A DNA stretch of 64,000 bases from DATHKG01 sp035489435. Its GTDB lineage: Bacteria; Bacteroidota; Bacteroidia; Chitinophagales; Chitinophagaceae. Position 1 is the stretch's first letter. Every line of letters starts with the position of its first letter. Both the position numbers and the translations under genes were made by a program. The notes below the pieces were generated by a model that worked only from the letters and a program-made list of their open reading frames with translations, made no database searches and was not told where the DNA came from. Below are positions 9,939-19,192 of the stretch, piece by piece. The stretch lies in assembly GCA_035489435.1 (NCBI GenBank), contig DATHKG010000066.1; one strand, written 5' to 3'.

Positions 9939-10019
9939 CTCTTTTCTTCGAATAAGATTAAATCTTTTTTCTTCTTTACTTTTTTTCTTCTCTTTTCATC
10001 AAATAAGATTAAATCTTTT
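9939..10019. repeat. 30-bp direct duplication at the dprA 3' end
   Basis: The bases 9990-10019, which hold the last codons and stop of dprA, recur at 9939-9968 with two mismatches (core AATAAGATTAAATCTTTT). The copies are 51 bp apart, separated by a T/C-rich tract. The duplicate lacks the stop codon pair (TGATGA became CGAAGA). It probably arose by local tandem duplication. Confidence 0.75.
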
Positions 10020-11099
10020 ACCGGGCAAGGTCGCGATAATACTTCTTAGCTCCAGGCCCAGGATCACTGATGCGGTGAGGCTATTACTCATTCCGCTTCT
10101 GAACATCAGTTCATCAATATGCATAGGCGCATTTTCCTGCAGCAGGTTAATAATTATCTGCTCATTCTCATTCAGATCATCAAATAATTGCCTGGCTCTT
10201 TTCTGTTTTACATATTTATCATCGTTCCAGCCCATGGTCTCAATAAATTCTTCTGGTTCCGTTAACAAAGCTGCTTTATGCGTTTTGATCAGCAGATTAC
10301 AGCCGAGGCTTTTTAGATCAGTTATTCTGCCCGGGCAGGCAAACACATCCCGATGATAAGTATTAGCCAGGTTAGCTGTTATCAGGCTGCCTCCTTTTAT
10401 GCCAGTTTCCACGACGATTGTTGCATCGCTTATACCGGCAACCACCCGGTTCCTGCTCGGAAAATTATGTTTATCGGGCTGCGTATTACTTTTAAATTCT
10501 GATAACAGTCCACCATGTTTTATCATATTTTTTGCGAGTCCGGAGTGTTCCGGTGGATAGATGGTATCAAGTCCATGTGCGAGCACAACAATAGTCGGGA
10601 TATTATTTTTGATAGCCGCTTTGTGTGCAAATGAATCAATGCCAAATGCAAGTCCACTTACTATTATGACATCATAGGGCTGTAATGCCTGGACCAGTTT
10701 TTCAGTGGTTGATTTGCCATAGTCAGTACTTGATCTTGTTCCGATGATGGAGATAATTCTTGAATTGTTAAGATTTGCATTGCCGCGATAAAACAACAGT
10801 GTAGGCGGATCATAACAATTCAGGAGACGCCGGGGATAGCCGGGATCAGTAAGAAACAAAGGTTCAATCTTATACCTTTCAATAAATTTTATTTCATTTT
10901 CTGCTGATCTGAAATCCCGGAAATATTTTATTTTATTTGCTTTGATAGGTCCGATATCTTCAATCGCTTCTATTTCGCTGACGTGAGCGCTAAAGACGTT
11001 TTCGGCAGTACCAAAATGGTCCACCAGCTTTTTCGCATTTACGGCACCGACATAAGGAACCTGGCATAGGGCGAGTTGAAAAATAAGGTCTGAATTCAT
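9999..11099 (-). CDS. dprA: DNA-processing protein DprA
   Basis: DprA (Smf) loads RecA on incoming single-stranded DNA during natural transformation. The 366-residue protein has an N-terminal helical/HhH-like region (residues 1-70), the Rossmann DprA core with SIIGTRSSTDYGK, VSGLAFGIDSFAHKAAI, HGLDTIYPPEHSGLA, GGLLSEF and FPSRNRVVAGIS, and a C-terminal winged-helix DML1-like tail (NENEQIIINLLQENAPMHID). Length is typical for Bacteroidota. The 3' end overlaps a recent 30-bp duplication. Confidence 0.95.
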   Translation of the reverse strand: MNSDLIFQLALCQVPYVGAVNAKKLVDHFGTAENVFSAHVSEIEAIEDIGPIKANKIKYFRDFRSAENEIKFIERYKIEPLFLTDPGYPRRLLNCYDPPTLLFYRGNANLNNSRIISIIGTRSSTDYGKSTTEKLVQALQPYDVIIVSGLAFGIDSFAHKAAIKNNIPTIVVLAHGLDTIYPPEHSGLAKNMIKHGGLLSEFKSNTQPDKHNFPSRNRVVAGISDATIVVETGIKGGSLITANLANTYHRDVFACPGRITDLKSLGCNLLIKTHKAALLTEPEEFIETMGWNDDKYVKQKRARQLFDDLNENEQIIINLLQENAPMHIDELMFRSGMSNSLTASVILGLELRSIIATLPGKRFNLI

Positions 11100-11215
11100 G
11101 TCCTGTTTCTTAACAGGAAAAAATACAATAGATCTATAGTATGGGACCAGTTTAATTCCCCGATTTATGCCGTCAAATCATCAGGGATAAATGGGCTAAA
11201 AACTTCAGCGGGATC

Positions 11216-11320
11216 TTAAATAAGATGATATGATTAAGATGATATGGTTAAGATGGTTATGATTAAGAGGTTATGATTAAGAGGTTATGATTAAGAGGTT
11301 ATGAATAAGATGGTATGATC
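11216..11320. repeat. 14-bp tandem repeat, about 7 copies
   Basis: The unit TTAAGAGGTTATGA occurs in three exact copies flanked by diverged ones (TTAAGATGATATGG, TTAAGATGGTTATGA, ATAAGATGGTATGA). It sits in the 420-bp gap between dprA and a transposase relic. Nothing else is recognisable in 11100-11215. The unit length rules out a coding repeat, and no open frame spans it. Confidence 0.85.
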
Positions 11321-11519
11321 AAATCATATACCAGGTTAACATTGAATAAGGTCAGACTATGAGCAAACCCGCCTCCTTCGCTGATTATCTAATAGCAGAA
11401 AAAATGCTAAAGCTTCGGTTATAGTTCAAATCACTAGCGTTTTGATGTTCTGTTTGCAAGTTCTTTGAAAATATTGTCTGTATTGAGGTTGCTTATATAA
11501 GGTTAAGGATTTTAGATGC

Positions 11520-11765
11520 TGGAAACAATACTTATACATGGCTTTTGGACAGATTACAAATCGGGAAAGTTTAAGCGATACGATGTTATGCTTAAAAGCA
11601 AATGCTGATAAAACCTATCATCTTGGTATTGGTGAAGTGGTCTCGAAAAGTACACTTTCAACTGCTAATGAAAATAGATCTTCTCTTATTTATTTTGATT
11701 TGGCAATGCTTTTAATCGAGCAGGCCAAACAATTATATATATGGCTAATCTTGGTTGTTAACTAA
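11520..11765 (+). pseudogene. IS4-type transposase remnant
   Basis: An open frame of about 75 codons from 11538 reads MAFGQITNRESLSDTMLCLK and then YHLGIGEVVSKSTLS.ANENR, which I recognise as the N-terminal segment of the IS4-type transposases common in Bacteroidota (usual form MAFGQLTNRESLRD...SKSTLAKANENRDWRIF). The DDE catalytic core that should follow is missing: the frame drifts off after ANENRS and ends at 11765. In-frame sequence just upstream (KQYLY) also fits the family, but the N-terminus is lost. No terminal inverted repeats were found. It is a dead fragment. Confidence 0.7.
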
Positions 11766-11796
11766 TTAAAGTCCGGATAATTTTTTACGTCAAACC

Positions 11797-13719
11797 CTAT
11801 TGACTTATCACCTTTAGCTCTGTTCTCCGGTTTTGTGCTCTGCCTGCATCTGTAGTATTCGCAGCAACCGGAACACTCGCCCCAAAACCTTTTGCAGACA
11901 AGCGGTTTGCAGCTATGCTCTTGGCAACTATATACTTCACCACAGCTTCGGCACGGTCATTCGATAGCTTCATGTTATCAGCTGCCTTTCCAACATTATC
12001 CGTATATCCATTGATCTGGATTGTCAATGTTGGATTGTCTTTTAACAACATAACGATTTTATCAAGTTCCGAATAGGATTCGGGCTTAATCACAAATTGG
12101 TTTACATCAAAGAATATATTCTTCAATACAATAGTGGCATTAGCTTCTATCGGTTGAAGTGGTATATCAATATTATAGGTTGAGTCAGGTGATTTTTCTG
12201 TCAGGGAAAAATTCTCAGAGAAAAACAGGTAGCCACGACGGTTAACGTTGAATGCATAATCCTTTCCAACCGGCAAAGTGATCAGGTAGCTGCCGGTACC
12301 ATCGGTCTGGATACTGCTCAATGTTTGCTGGGTGGCAAGATCTGTAAGTTCAACAGAGGACGGTAAACCCTTCGATGTTTTCTTATCAAACACTTTTCCT
12401 TTTATCCATAGCGTACGGGCAGGACGAATATCATCGCGTAATTGAAAAGTATAAAGATCAAGACCGCCTTTGCTATCGCTCCTGTCTGATGCATAATAAG
12501 CTGTTTTTCCATCCGCAGCAATAGAGAGACTGCCTTCATTTTCAATGGTATTTATCGGGTAGCCGAGGTTAATAGCTTTTGACCAGGTACCTCCGGGACC
12601 TTTTCGTACTAGGAACAAATCTTCTCCACCATAACCCAGGTGGCCGCTCGAAGTGAAATACAAGGTCTGGTTATCTGCATGTATAAAGGGGCAACTTTCG
12701 TCGCCTGGTGTATTGATTTCCGGCCCGGCATTTTGTGGTTCGCTCCAGGTGCCGTTGGGAAGTCTTTTGCTGATATAAATATCAGAACCGCCGAAACCAT
12801 CCGGACGGTTGCTTGTAAAATATAAATCCCTTTTATCTGGCGAAAGTGAAGGGGCGGTTTCCCAGGATTCGGTGTTAATCTTGTTACCCAGGTTTTCGGG
12901 GTTGCTCCAGCCGTTATTTGTGAGATATGAAATATAAAGGTCACAACTGCCAAGTCCTTCCGGGAAGTTACAGCCCGTGAATATCAGCCACTGTCCATCC
13001 TGCGAAATGTTTTGTGCGCCTTCGTTTGATGGAGAGTTTATCTGACCGCTCAGGGCAGCGGCAGCACTCCAGCTGGTGTCGTTTCTGGAAGCGCTATAAA
13101 AATCTTCGTTGGTATTACCGACACGCCTGGTAAACACCAACTCCTTCCCATCGATGGTCAGGGTCGGGAAATATTCAGACACCTTGCTGTTTATTTTATC
13201 GCCGAGGTTTTTTGGCTCGAATTTATAGTCACCAAGTGGTTTCTGTTTTGCGTAATCTACCGCAAACTGAAAACTCTTCCTTCGATATTCTGCTGCCAGC
13301 CTGCTCTTTTCATTCAGAGTCGGGATATTTATGAAGTCGGTGATAGCAGCGATCGCTTTTTCAAACTCACCTTGTCCTGCCAGGTTGATAGAATAGGGGA
13401 GATTGTAATCTTTGAAATAATCGGCATCGATAGCCTTGGCTTTCAGGTAATTATCGATGGAAGCCGGATAATTTTTGAGTTCGCCATACATGCCAGCTAT
13501 AGAAAGATATGCATCCATGAATTTAGCATCAAGCTTTACTGCATTATCAAGAAGCTGAATCCCTTCTTTGAAATTTCCGTCATTGGCTTTTTCCAGTCCC
13601 TGGCGATAGAGGGCCATGGCTTTTTTCCCAACTTTTTCAGGATAGTACTGGGCCTGAATAGCCAGGGTAAATAGTGAAAATGACAACAAAAGCAGGTATT
13701 TTCCAGGATTGGCAGACAT
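11797..13719 (-). CDS. PorE-like OmpA-family protein (TPR, PD40 propeller, CRD, OmpA)
   Basis: A 640-residue exported protein with a signal peptide (residues 1-23), TPR helices (about 30-150), a WD40-like/PD40 beta-propeller (about 175-430, repeats such as SPDKRDLYFTSNRPDGFGG), a carboxypeptidase-regulatory-like domain (about 440-525) and a C-terminal OmpA peptidoglycan-binding domain (NIFFDVNQFVIKPESYSELD ... GYTDNVG ... NRRTEL). This domain order is that of PorE, a T9SS-associated periplasmic/outer-membrane protein thought to anchor the system to peptidoglycan. T9SS cargo genes are present 8 kb away. Many Bacteroidota have several such paralogues, so PorE itself is not certain. Confidence 0.8.
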   Translation of the reverse strand: MSANPGKYLLLLSFSLFTLAIQAQYYPEKVGKKAMALYRQGLEKANDGNFKEGIQLLDNAVKLDAKFMDAYLSIAGMYGELKNYPASIDNYLKAKAIDADYFKDYNLPYSINLAGQGEFEKAIAAITDFINIPTLNEKSRLAAEYRRKSFQFAVDYAKQKPLGDYKFEPKNLGDKINSKVSEYFPTLTIDGKELVFTRRVGNTNEDFYSASRNDTSWSAAAALSGQINSPSNEGAQNISQDGQWLIFTGCNFPEGLGSCDLYISYLTNNGWSNPENLGNKINTESWETAPSLSPDKRDLYFTSNRPDGFGGSDIYISKRLPNGTWSEPQNAGPEINTPGDESCPFIHADNQTLYFTSSGHLGYGGEDLFLVRKGPGGTWSKAINLGYPINTIENEGSLSIAADGKTAYYASDRSDSKGGLDLYTFQLRDDIRPARTLWIKGKVFDKKTSKGLPSSVELTDLATQQTLSSIQTDGTGSYLITLPVGKDYAFNVNRRGYLFFSENFSLTEKSPDSTYNIDIPLQPIEANATIVLKNIFFDVNQFVIKPESYSELDKIVMLLKDNPTLTIQINGYTDNVGKAADNMKLSNDRAEAVVKYIVAKSIAANRLSAKGFGASVPVAANTTDAGRAQNRRTELKVISQ

Positions 13720-13999
13720 GAATTGGAATTAGTAAATCAATATTAATTATTAAATATTCAAATAACAATTGAAACATGTCATTTCATGACAGTAGTCAGG
13801 CTGAATCAGTACCGAAAACACCATGAAACTGCATCCACAAAGCTCCGGCCTGGCAATAGAATCACACCGCCGCCTTTAATCAAACAGGTTTCTCAGCTTC
13901 TTATCAAACATGTTTTTCTGCTTCAATGTTGGATGAAGATGGGAAGTAGCGGGTGAAAGTTGTCAAACATGCCGTAATGCGGGCTCGCCACTACCAATT

Positions 14000-14632
14000 T
14001 TAAGGGACATTTATGTATTTATGAAGCTGAAGTGAAAATTCCCATTGGGGGTTCAGCTTGATATATTCAATGATTCGCGGCGTCATTTGTGCGGATTTTG
14101 TCCATTCCGGTTGTAAAAATAGTTTGCAATCAGGGGAAACCGCCCGCGCATGTTGTTCTGCCCACTCAAAATCGGAATTGTTATAGATAACTACCTTGAG
14201 TTCATTTGCCAATGGCATAATTTCAGGCAGGGGAAATTTGAATTTTTTGGGAGAAAGACAGATCCAGTCCCAGTCGCCGCTCAGGGCACTTGACCCTGAT
14301 GTTTCAATATTGGTTTCAAAACCGGCTACGTGCAGCGCTTTAGTCAGTGGACCACAGTCGTGCACAAGTGGTTCACCACCAGTAATTACCGCCAGGCGGC
14401 CAGGATAAGCCGAAGCTTCGCTGGTTATTATGTCGATATCCATTAATGGGTGTTTGGATGCATCCCAGCTCTCCTTTACATCACACCATACACAACCCAC
14501 ATCACAACCACCGAGCCTAACAAAATATGCGGCCCGGCCCTGGTGAAAACCTTCTCCCTGGATGGTATAAAAAGCTTCCATAACCGGAAGCTGAACCTTT
14601 GTCAATATTTCTGTCAATTCTTTCATCACCAA
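14000..14632 (-). CDS. queE: 7-carboxy-7-deazaguanine synthase
   Basis: QueE is a radical SAM enzyme that converts 6-carboxytetrahydropterin to 7-carboxy-7-deazaguanine in the preQ0/queuosine pathway. The sequence has EAFYTIQGEGFHQGRAAYF at the N-terminus, the iron-sulphur motif GCDVGCVWCD (C-x3-C-x2-C), GGEPLVHD, and a short (210-aa) QueE-type core. The other queuosine genes are not adjacent. The start at 14632 could also be the ATG two codons later; the difference is trivial. Confidence 0.92.
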   Translation of the reverse strand: MVMKELTEILTKVQLPVMEAFYTIQGEGFHQGRAAYFVRLGGCDVGCVWCDVKESWDASKHPLMDIDIITSEASAYPGRLAVITGGEPLVHDCGPLTKALHVAGFETNIETSGSSALSGDWDWICLSPKKFKFPLPEIMPLANELKVVIYNNSDFEWAEQHARAVSPDCKLFLQPEWTKSAQMTPRIIEYIKLNPQWEFSLQLHKYINVP

Positions 14633-14687
14633 TTATCGCCCTGGTCTTTAATCATTTTATTGTAAAACATTCCATCATCCCGCATGT

Positions 14688-14850
14688 TCGACCCAATTCC
14701 GCGGTTTCACCCGATCCCGGGGTTTCACCGATGCCGGGGTTTTACCCAATCCCGGGGGGCACCCGGGCTATGCGAAATCAACCCCTACCGGAGTTGGTTC
14801 AAATTTCCATGTAGTCAACTCCTGCCGGGGTTGTACGCAATTTCATAATT
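14688..14850. repeat. degenerate about 18-bp tandem repeat, GC-rich
   Basis: The unit ACCCGATCCCGGGGTTTC recurs four to five times between 14688 and 14765 with variation. Two weaker related units follow (CAACCCCTACCGGAGTTGG, CAACTCCTGCCGGGGTTGT). It lies upstream of queE, downstream of folD. Several units are self-complementary (CCCGGG), so the RNA would fold. Confidence 0.7.
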
Positions 14851-14870
14851 CGTATCTCAGTTTCATAACT

Positions 14871-14889
14871 CATAACTCATAATTCATAT
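14871..14889. repeat. 19-bp intergenic motif, copy 1
   Basis: CATAACTCATAATTCATAT is identical to 40122-40140. In both places it sits inside a longer run of CATAACT/CATAATT-like words in intergenic DNA. Confidence 0.6.
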
Positions 14890-14910
14890 CTCTCTTCACA
14901 TCTCTCTTGA

Positions 14911-15786
14911 TCAGTTTTTTTGCTGGCAGGCTATAAAAGTGTTCGTCATCAACGCTGCAATGGTCATAGGGCCAACGCCTCCGGGAACTGGTGTGATATA
15001 ACTGCATTTCGGTGAAACGCTCGCAAACTCAACGTCACCCTTGATTGCGTAACCACTTTTTTTAGAAGTGTCCGGAACCCTGGTGATTCCTACATCTATT
15101 ATTATTGCGCCGTCTTTTACCATATCAGCTTTAACAAATTCCGGCTTACCGAGAGCGGCAATTATTATATCGGCGCTCTGGCAAATTTCCTTCAGATTTT
15201 TGGTGTGCGAATGGCAAAGGGTAACGGTGCAGTTTCCCGGGTTTTTATTGGAGCTGAGCAAAATGCTTATCGGGCGGCCAACTATATTGCTTCTTCCCAC
15301 AACAACCGCGTGCATACCTGCCGTATTTATCTTATAATGAGCCAGTAAAAGCATTATTCCATAAGGTGTCGCGGAAACAAAGCCAGGCAAGCCCTGAACC
15401 AGTTTTCCTACATTTACCGGGTGAAATCCATCGACATCTTTTGTTGGATCGATGGCATTTATCACATTTTCATCTGAGATATGTTTTGGCAATGGTAACT
15501 GTACAAGAATGCCATCCACATCGTAGTCAAGGTTCAGATCTTCAATGATGGTCAGCAACCTGTTTTCGCTGATATCTTCCTCGAGACGGATCAGGGTACT
15601 TTTGAACCCGATTTCTTCGCAGGTTTTCACTTTGGATGCAACATAGGTTTCGCTAGCGCCGGAATTTCCGACCAGGATAGCGGCCAAATGTGGTGTTTTT
15701 TTTCCTTCATTTGTAAGCTGGGCAACCTTGATCTTGAGCTCATCCTTTATAGCCTGGGATGTGAGTACGCCGTCTAAAATTTCCAT
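14911..15786 (-). CDS. folD: methylenetetrahydrofolate dehydrogenase / cyclohydrolase
   Basis: FolD interconverts 5,10-methylene-, methenyl- and 10-formyl-tetrahydrofolate for purine and one-carbon metabolism. Visible signatures are AAILVGNSGASETYV, the catalytic region VDGILVQLPLPKHI, KDVDGFHPVNVGKL, the NADP site VVVGRSNIVGRPIS and the C-terminal TPVPGGVGPMTIA. An in-frame ATG at 15807 exists, but a -7 promoter element (15791-15798) lies between it and the ATG at 15786, and the family alignment begins at MEILDGV, so I take 15786 (291 aa, normal). The -7 to ATG spacing again implies an almost leaderless message. Confidence 0.95.
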   Translation of the reverse strand: MEILDGVLTSQAIKDELKIKVAQLTNEGKKTPHLAAILVGNSGASETYVASKVKTCEEIGFKSTLIRLEEDISENRLLTIIEDLNLDYDVDGILVQLPLPKHISDENVINAIDPTKDVDGFHPVNVGKLVQGLPGFVSATPYGIMLLLAHYKINTAGMHAVVVGRSNIVGRPISILLSSNKNPGNCTVTLCHSHTKNLKEICQSADIIIAALGKPEFVKADMVKDGAIIIDVGITRVPDTSKKSGYAIKGDVEFASVSPKCSYITPVPGGVGPMTIAALMTNTFIACQQKN

Positions 15787-15790
15787 TTCG

Positions 15791-15798
15791 CAAAGGTA
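15791..15798 (-). promoter_or_regulatory. folD -7 promoter element
   Basis: TACCTTTG on the minus strand matches TAnnTTTG and ends 4 bases before the folD ATG (15786). I see no good TTTG at the expected -33 distance, so only the -7 half is supported. Confidence 0.5.
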
Positions 15799-15916
15799 TA
15801 TTTCCATTTGGAATAGAATACTTAAAAATTTGACAGCAAATATTCACGATTTTAGTGTTGCCATTGACGCTTTTGAATTGTTGAACGGTCGACAATCATC
15901 TTAAAAACCTTCTTTT

Positions 15917-17998
15917 ATGAAAAATGGAACCAGGCCAATGGGCTTCTATCAAATCTACAGGAAGGCATTTGTACTGGCCGCAGCTGTGTTCGGCGCAGCG
16001 GTGTCGCCTGCAGGATTCATGGCGAATGCTCAGATTGCTTCAAAAGAGCATATTTATATACATACTGATCGAAACGTATACCTGGCGGGGGAAACGGTTT
16101 TTTTCAAAGCCTATCTTTACCTTCAGTTTGCTCCCAGCGATTTAAGTTCTTCGCTGATTTATCAATTGTCAGATCTTTCCGGAAACGTCAGGGCTGCCGG
16201 GTTAATTCCTGTTACGGGCGGCACGGCTGCCGGATCTATTGAGCTCGGTTCAGGGATACCTCAAGGTGTTTATTTGTTAAATACAATGACTACTAAGTTG
16301 TCGAAGCCTTTACCGGAAGAAGTTTACAGCCGGCCCCTCTATATTTTTAATGCTGATAATAAGGAAGGATCAGTGAAACAGCCTCCCTCAGCACCTGCCG
16401 GGTCGGAACTAGCTGCAACTGATATATCGATTTCGGCATCAAAATCGCCAAAAGGCAGGCTGGTCAATGTAGAGTTCCCGGATTCGACCTCAACAGGTAA
16501 GTCGTGGCGGATTTTCGGGCTTATGGAAAACCAGGTAGTTTTTGCACACCAATTTATATTAAAGACCCAGACACAATCCATGCAGGTTCCAACTCTTGAT
16601 TTGCCGGACGGGATCCTTCATTTTGTATTGGCAAACGAAGGAGGAACTATCTTATCAAAAGGACTGACATCTATTGATAATGGTTCATCAAACCTGGAAT
16701 TAACGCTAAATATCGACAGTTTCCGGACCGATTCCCATGGGAGGAATGTCTTCACCCTTGGATTTCCGGCAGGTATTGCAGGTACTTTTTCTGTTTCGGT
16801 TACAGATCCAGGTAAAGATCTTAATCCCCGGGCAAAAAACATCTTCACTTCTTTACTAAAAGACTCTGCTATTGGGCATATCGAAATCGATAATTCCGGA
16901 GAATTTGTTCAAAAACCGAAGTGGTTGCCCGACACTAACTTCATTAGTATAAAAGGAAAAATCGATCTCCCAAATTCGAAGGTTAAGATCGGGAAAGGTG
17001 ATCTGATCTTTTTTGTTCAAAACCGGGATTCATCCAGTTTTACAGTAACTCCTGAAATTTCAAAAAATGGTGAGGTTAATCTTGATAAGTTATTTTTTGA
17101 AGATACTGCTACTATCAGCTATGGTTGGAGCAAATCGAACCGGAAAATGAAAATTGATTTCGATCTCCCAAAACCCGGAGGTCAGTTTAAGCTTTGGCCG
17201 ACCCGGTTACCTTTTTATGAAGCCGGGCTTTTTTCCGATTCATCAGCAATGCTTGTTTTTGGAAAAATGCAAAAAGGATTGATAGAACAATTGACAGATG
17301 CAACAATGCTAGATACCGTTTTTGTAAAAGGCAAAACCAAATCTCCAAAGGAAATAGTGAATGCAAAATATACCAGGGGGGTGTTTTCAAATTCAAATAT
17401 GGCTAAAGTGATTGATCTGATAAATGAGCCCGTAAAGGCAGGCGCAAATATTCTTGATTATCTGCAGGGTAAAATATCGGGGCTAAACATCGTGAGACTC
17501 AACAACGGCTATCAACTTACCAGTACAAGGGTCTCAACAATGACAGATCCTTATCCGCACGTGAATGTTTATTTAGACGAACAATTAAGCAACCAGGATT
17601 TTGTCAGAACCCTGCCGGTAAATGATGTTGCACTTGTAAAATATTTTCCTCCCGGAAACAGCGGCATGCTTGGAATGGGCAATATTGGAGCACTGGCTAT
17701 TTACACTAAACGACCAGAAGACCTTACCGGCAAAAGTGTCTTGAAAAATGAAAATACATTTCTGTATCCTGGATATACACCTGTTAAACCTTTCCAGGGT
17801 GCGCCATCATACGGCAAAAAGCAAAACGGGTATTTTAGTCCAACCATATACTGGAATCCTTCGATCTATGTTGCCGGCGAGGATAACAAAGCCGTGATAT
17901 CATTTATTAATTACGGCGAAGTAAAACAAATGAAAATCGTAGTTGAAGGATTTACGGAAGATGGCAAAATTGTTTCCTTTGAAAAAATTATACCTTAG
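15917..17998 (+). CDS. MG2-like / TonB-plug-domain exported protein
   Basis: A 693-residue exported protein. After an N-terminal signal (about residues 1-39, ending ANAQ) comes HIYIHTDRNVYLAGETVFFKAYLY, the macroglobulin-2-like start typical of large Bacteroidota envelope proteins of this kind. The middle is beta-rich. Residues about 490-610 (ANILDYLQGKISGLNIVRL ... VNVYLDEQLS ... IGALAIYTKRPED) resemble a TonB receptor plug domain without a following 22-strand barrel. No TonB box or barrel is present, so it is not a transporter itself. Function unknown; these proteins may work at the outer-membrane inner face or surface (inference). It stands alone, reading divergently from folD. Confidence 0.7.
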   Translation: MKNGTRPMGFYQIYRKAFVLAAAVFGAAVSPAGFMANAQIASKEHIYIHTDRNVYLAGETVFFKAYLYLQFAPSDLSSSLIYQLSDLSGNVRAAGLIPVTGGTAAGSIELGSGIPQGVYLLNTMTTKLSKPLPEEVYSRPLYIFNADNKEGSVKQPPSAPAGSELAATDISISASKSPKGRLVNVEFPDSTSTGKSWRIFGLMENQVVFAHQFILKTQTQSMQVPTLDLPDGILHFVLANEGGTILSKGLTSIDNGSSNLELTLNIDSFRTDSHGRNVFTLGFPAGIAGTFSVSVTDPGKDLNPRAKNIFTSLLKDSAIGHIEIDNSGEFVQKPKWLPDTNFISIKGKIDLPNSKVKIGKGDLIFFVQNRDSSSFTVTPEISKNGEVNLDKLFFEDTATISYGWSKSNRKMKIDFDLPKPGGQFKLWPTRLPFYEAGLFSDSSAMLVFGKMQKGLIEQLTDATMLDTVFVKGKTKSPKEIVNAKYTRGVFSNSNMAKVIDLINEPVKAGANILDYLQGKISGLNIVRLNNGYQLTSTRVSTMTDPYPHVNVYLDEQLSNQDFVRTLPVNDVALVKYFPPGNSGMLGMGNIGALAIYTKRPEDLTGKSVLKNENTFLYPGYTPVKPFQGAPSYGKKQNGYFSPTIYWNPSIYVAGEDNKAVISFINYGEVKQMKIVVEGFTEDGKIVSFEKIIP

Positions 17999-18074
17999 AA
18001 TCTAAATCAGGTTATTGATCGCAAAATAATAATCTCCTTGAAATATTCTCCCTGGCATTGTCTCCATCTTATTG

Positions 18075-18222
18075 TTTGCATCTTATTGTCTGAAATATTC
18101 GTTTTAAATAATCATCTCAAATAATCGTCGCAAATAATCGTCGCAAATACTCATCTTAATATTCGTCTGAAAAATCGTCTGAGATAATCGTCTGAGATAT
18201 TCGTCTGAAATAGTCGACTCCA
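18075..18222. repeat. 13-14 bp tandem repeat, about 10 degenerate copies
   Basis: Units such as AAATAATCGTCGC and GAGATAATCGTCT recur across the gap between the MG2/plug gene and the beta-barrel gene. The rest of 17999-18339 (340 bases) shows no gene. Confidence 0.8.
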
Positions 18223-18339
18223 TTTTATTAGTAATGAAAACTATTTAACTGTCAATGAGGAAAAAACCAGCGCGCTAAAAAAATTTTTCTGGTATTTGCA
18301 TACCTGGTAGTAGCTGTTTTTTATCCAGTTAAAAATTTT

Positions 18340-19191
18340 GTGCAAATGATGACGGAGCGGTTGAGTGTTTTATTGATAATTACCCTTATTCTTTATATTT
18401 TTTGCCTGTTAGCGGTTGATGTAAATGGTCAATCAGCCAGTTCTTCTGAGTCTTTCACTGAAAGAGGACCTGGAGCTTTCAGCAAAAAATTCACTGATAT
18501 TTTCTGCCTGGCAAACAACCCGGCAGCTTCCACCGGATCTGAAAGTTTCAGCGCCGGCATTTACAGTGAACGAAGGTTTATGTTGAAAGAGTTAAGCCAG
18601 TATTACCTTGTCCTCGCTCATTCGACTACGCATGCCAATATCGGTGTGAAGCTGCATTATTCCGGCTTCTCCGACTATAATGAATCATCTGCCTCACTTA
18701 GTTATGGGCGTGATCTCGGGAAATTACGAGTTGGTATGCGATTCAACTATCATAAGATAAGTATCTCCGGTTATGGTTCTACCTCCACCTGGTCTGCTGA
18801 TATTTCGGTGATATGGCAACTCACCGAAAAGTTGCGTGCAGGGATACAGGCCATTAATCCCATACCAGTTCCGTTCGGACCTGATAAGTCTGAACATTTT
18901 GCATCGTTGTATAAACTTGGAATGGGATACGAGATTGCTGACAAATGTTTTCTTGGCGGTGAACTATACAAGGAAACGGGGAAAACCGTAAATGTTCAGC
19001 TTTTGTTGCAATACCGGCTAGACAGCAGGTTAAGCTTTCGTGGGGGGCTAAACACCAATGTGGGTCAGCCTTTTGCCGGGGTTGAGTGGTTTCTTAATGA
19101 TTTTCGGTTAGGCATAGATGGTAGTTATCATCCGGATCTTGGGTTTACACCCGCTCTCATGATCAGTTTCAAGAAACAAAAAAGTAACTGA
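18340..19191 (+). CDS. predicted outer-membrane beta-barrel protein
   Basis: A 283-residue protein with a signal peptide (hydrophobic core LLIITLILYIFCLLAV, ending VNGQS) and alternating amphipathic strands rich in G and Y to the end, as in small outer-membrane barrels (e.g. ISISGYGSTSTWSADISVIW, LLLQYRLDSRLSFRGGLN). Its stop is 1 base before the ATG of the next gene, a helix-hairpin-helix barrel protein, so the two are an operon and may act together. It loosely resembles PorP/PorQ-type barrels, but I cannot assign it to either. Confidence 0.65.
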   Translation: MQMMTERLSVLLIITLILYIFCLLAVDVNGQSASSSESFTERGPGAFSKKFTDIFCLANNPAASTGSESFSAGIYSERRFMLKELSQYYLVLAHSTTHANIGVKLHYSGFSDYNESSASLSYGRDLGKLRVGMRFNYHKISISGYGSTSTWSADISVIWQLTEKLRAGIQAINPIPVPFGPDKSEHFASLYKLGMGYEIADKCFLGGELYKETGKTVNVQLLLQYRLDSRLSFRGGLNTNVGQPFAGVEWFLNDFRLGIDGSYHPDLGFTPALMISFKKQKSN

Positions 19192-19192
19192 C

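Noticed and set aside
14633..14700. preQ1 riboswitch upstream of queE
   Set aside because: I looked for the short stem with an A-rich tail near the start and found none; the region is a tandem repeat.
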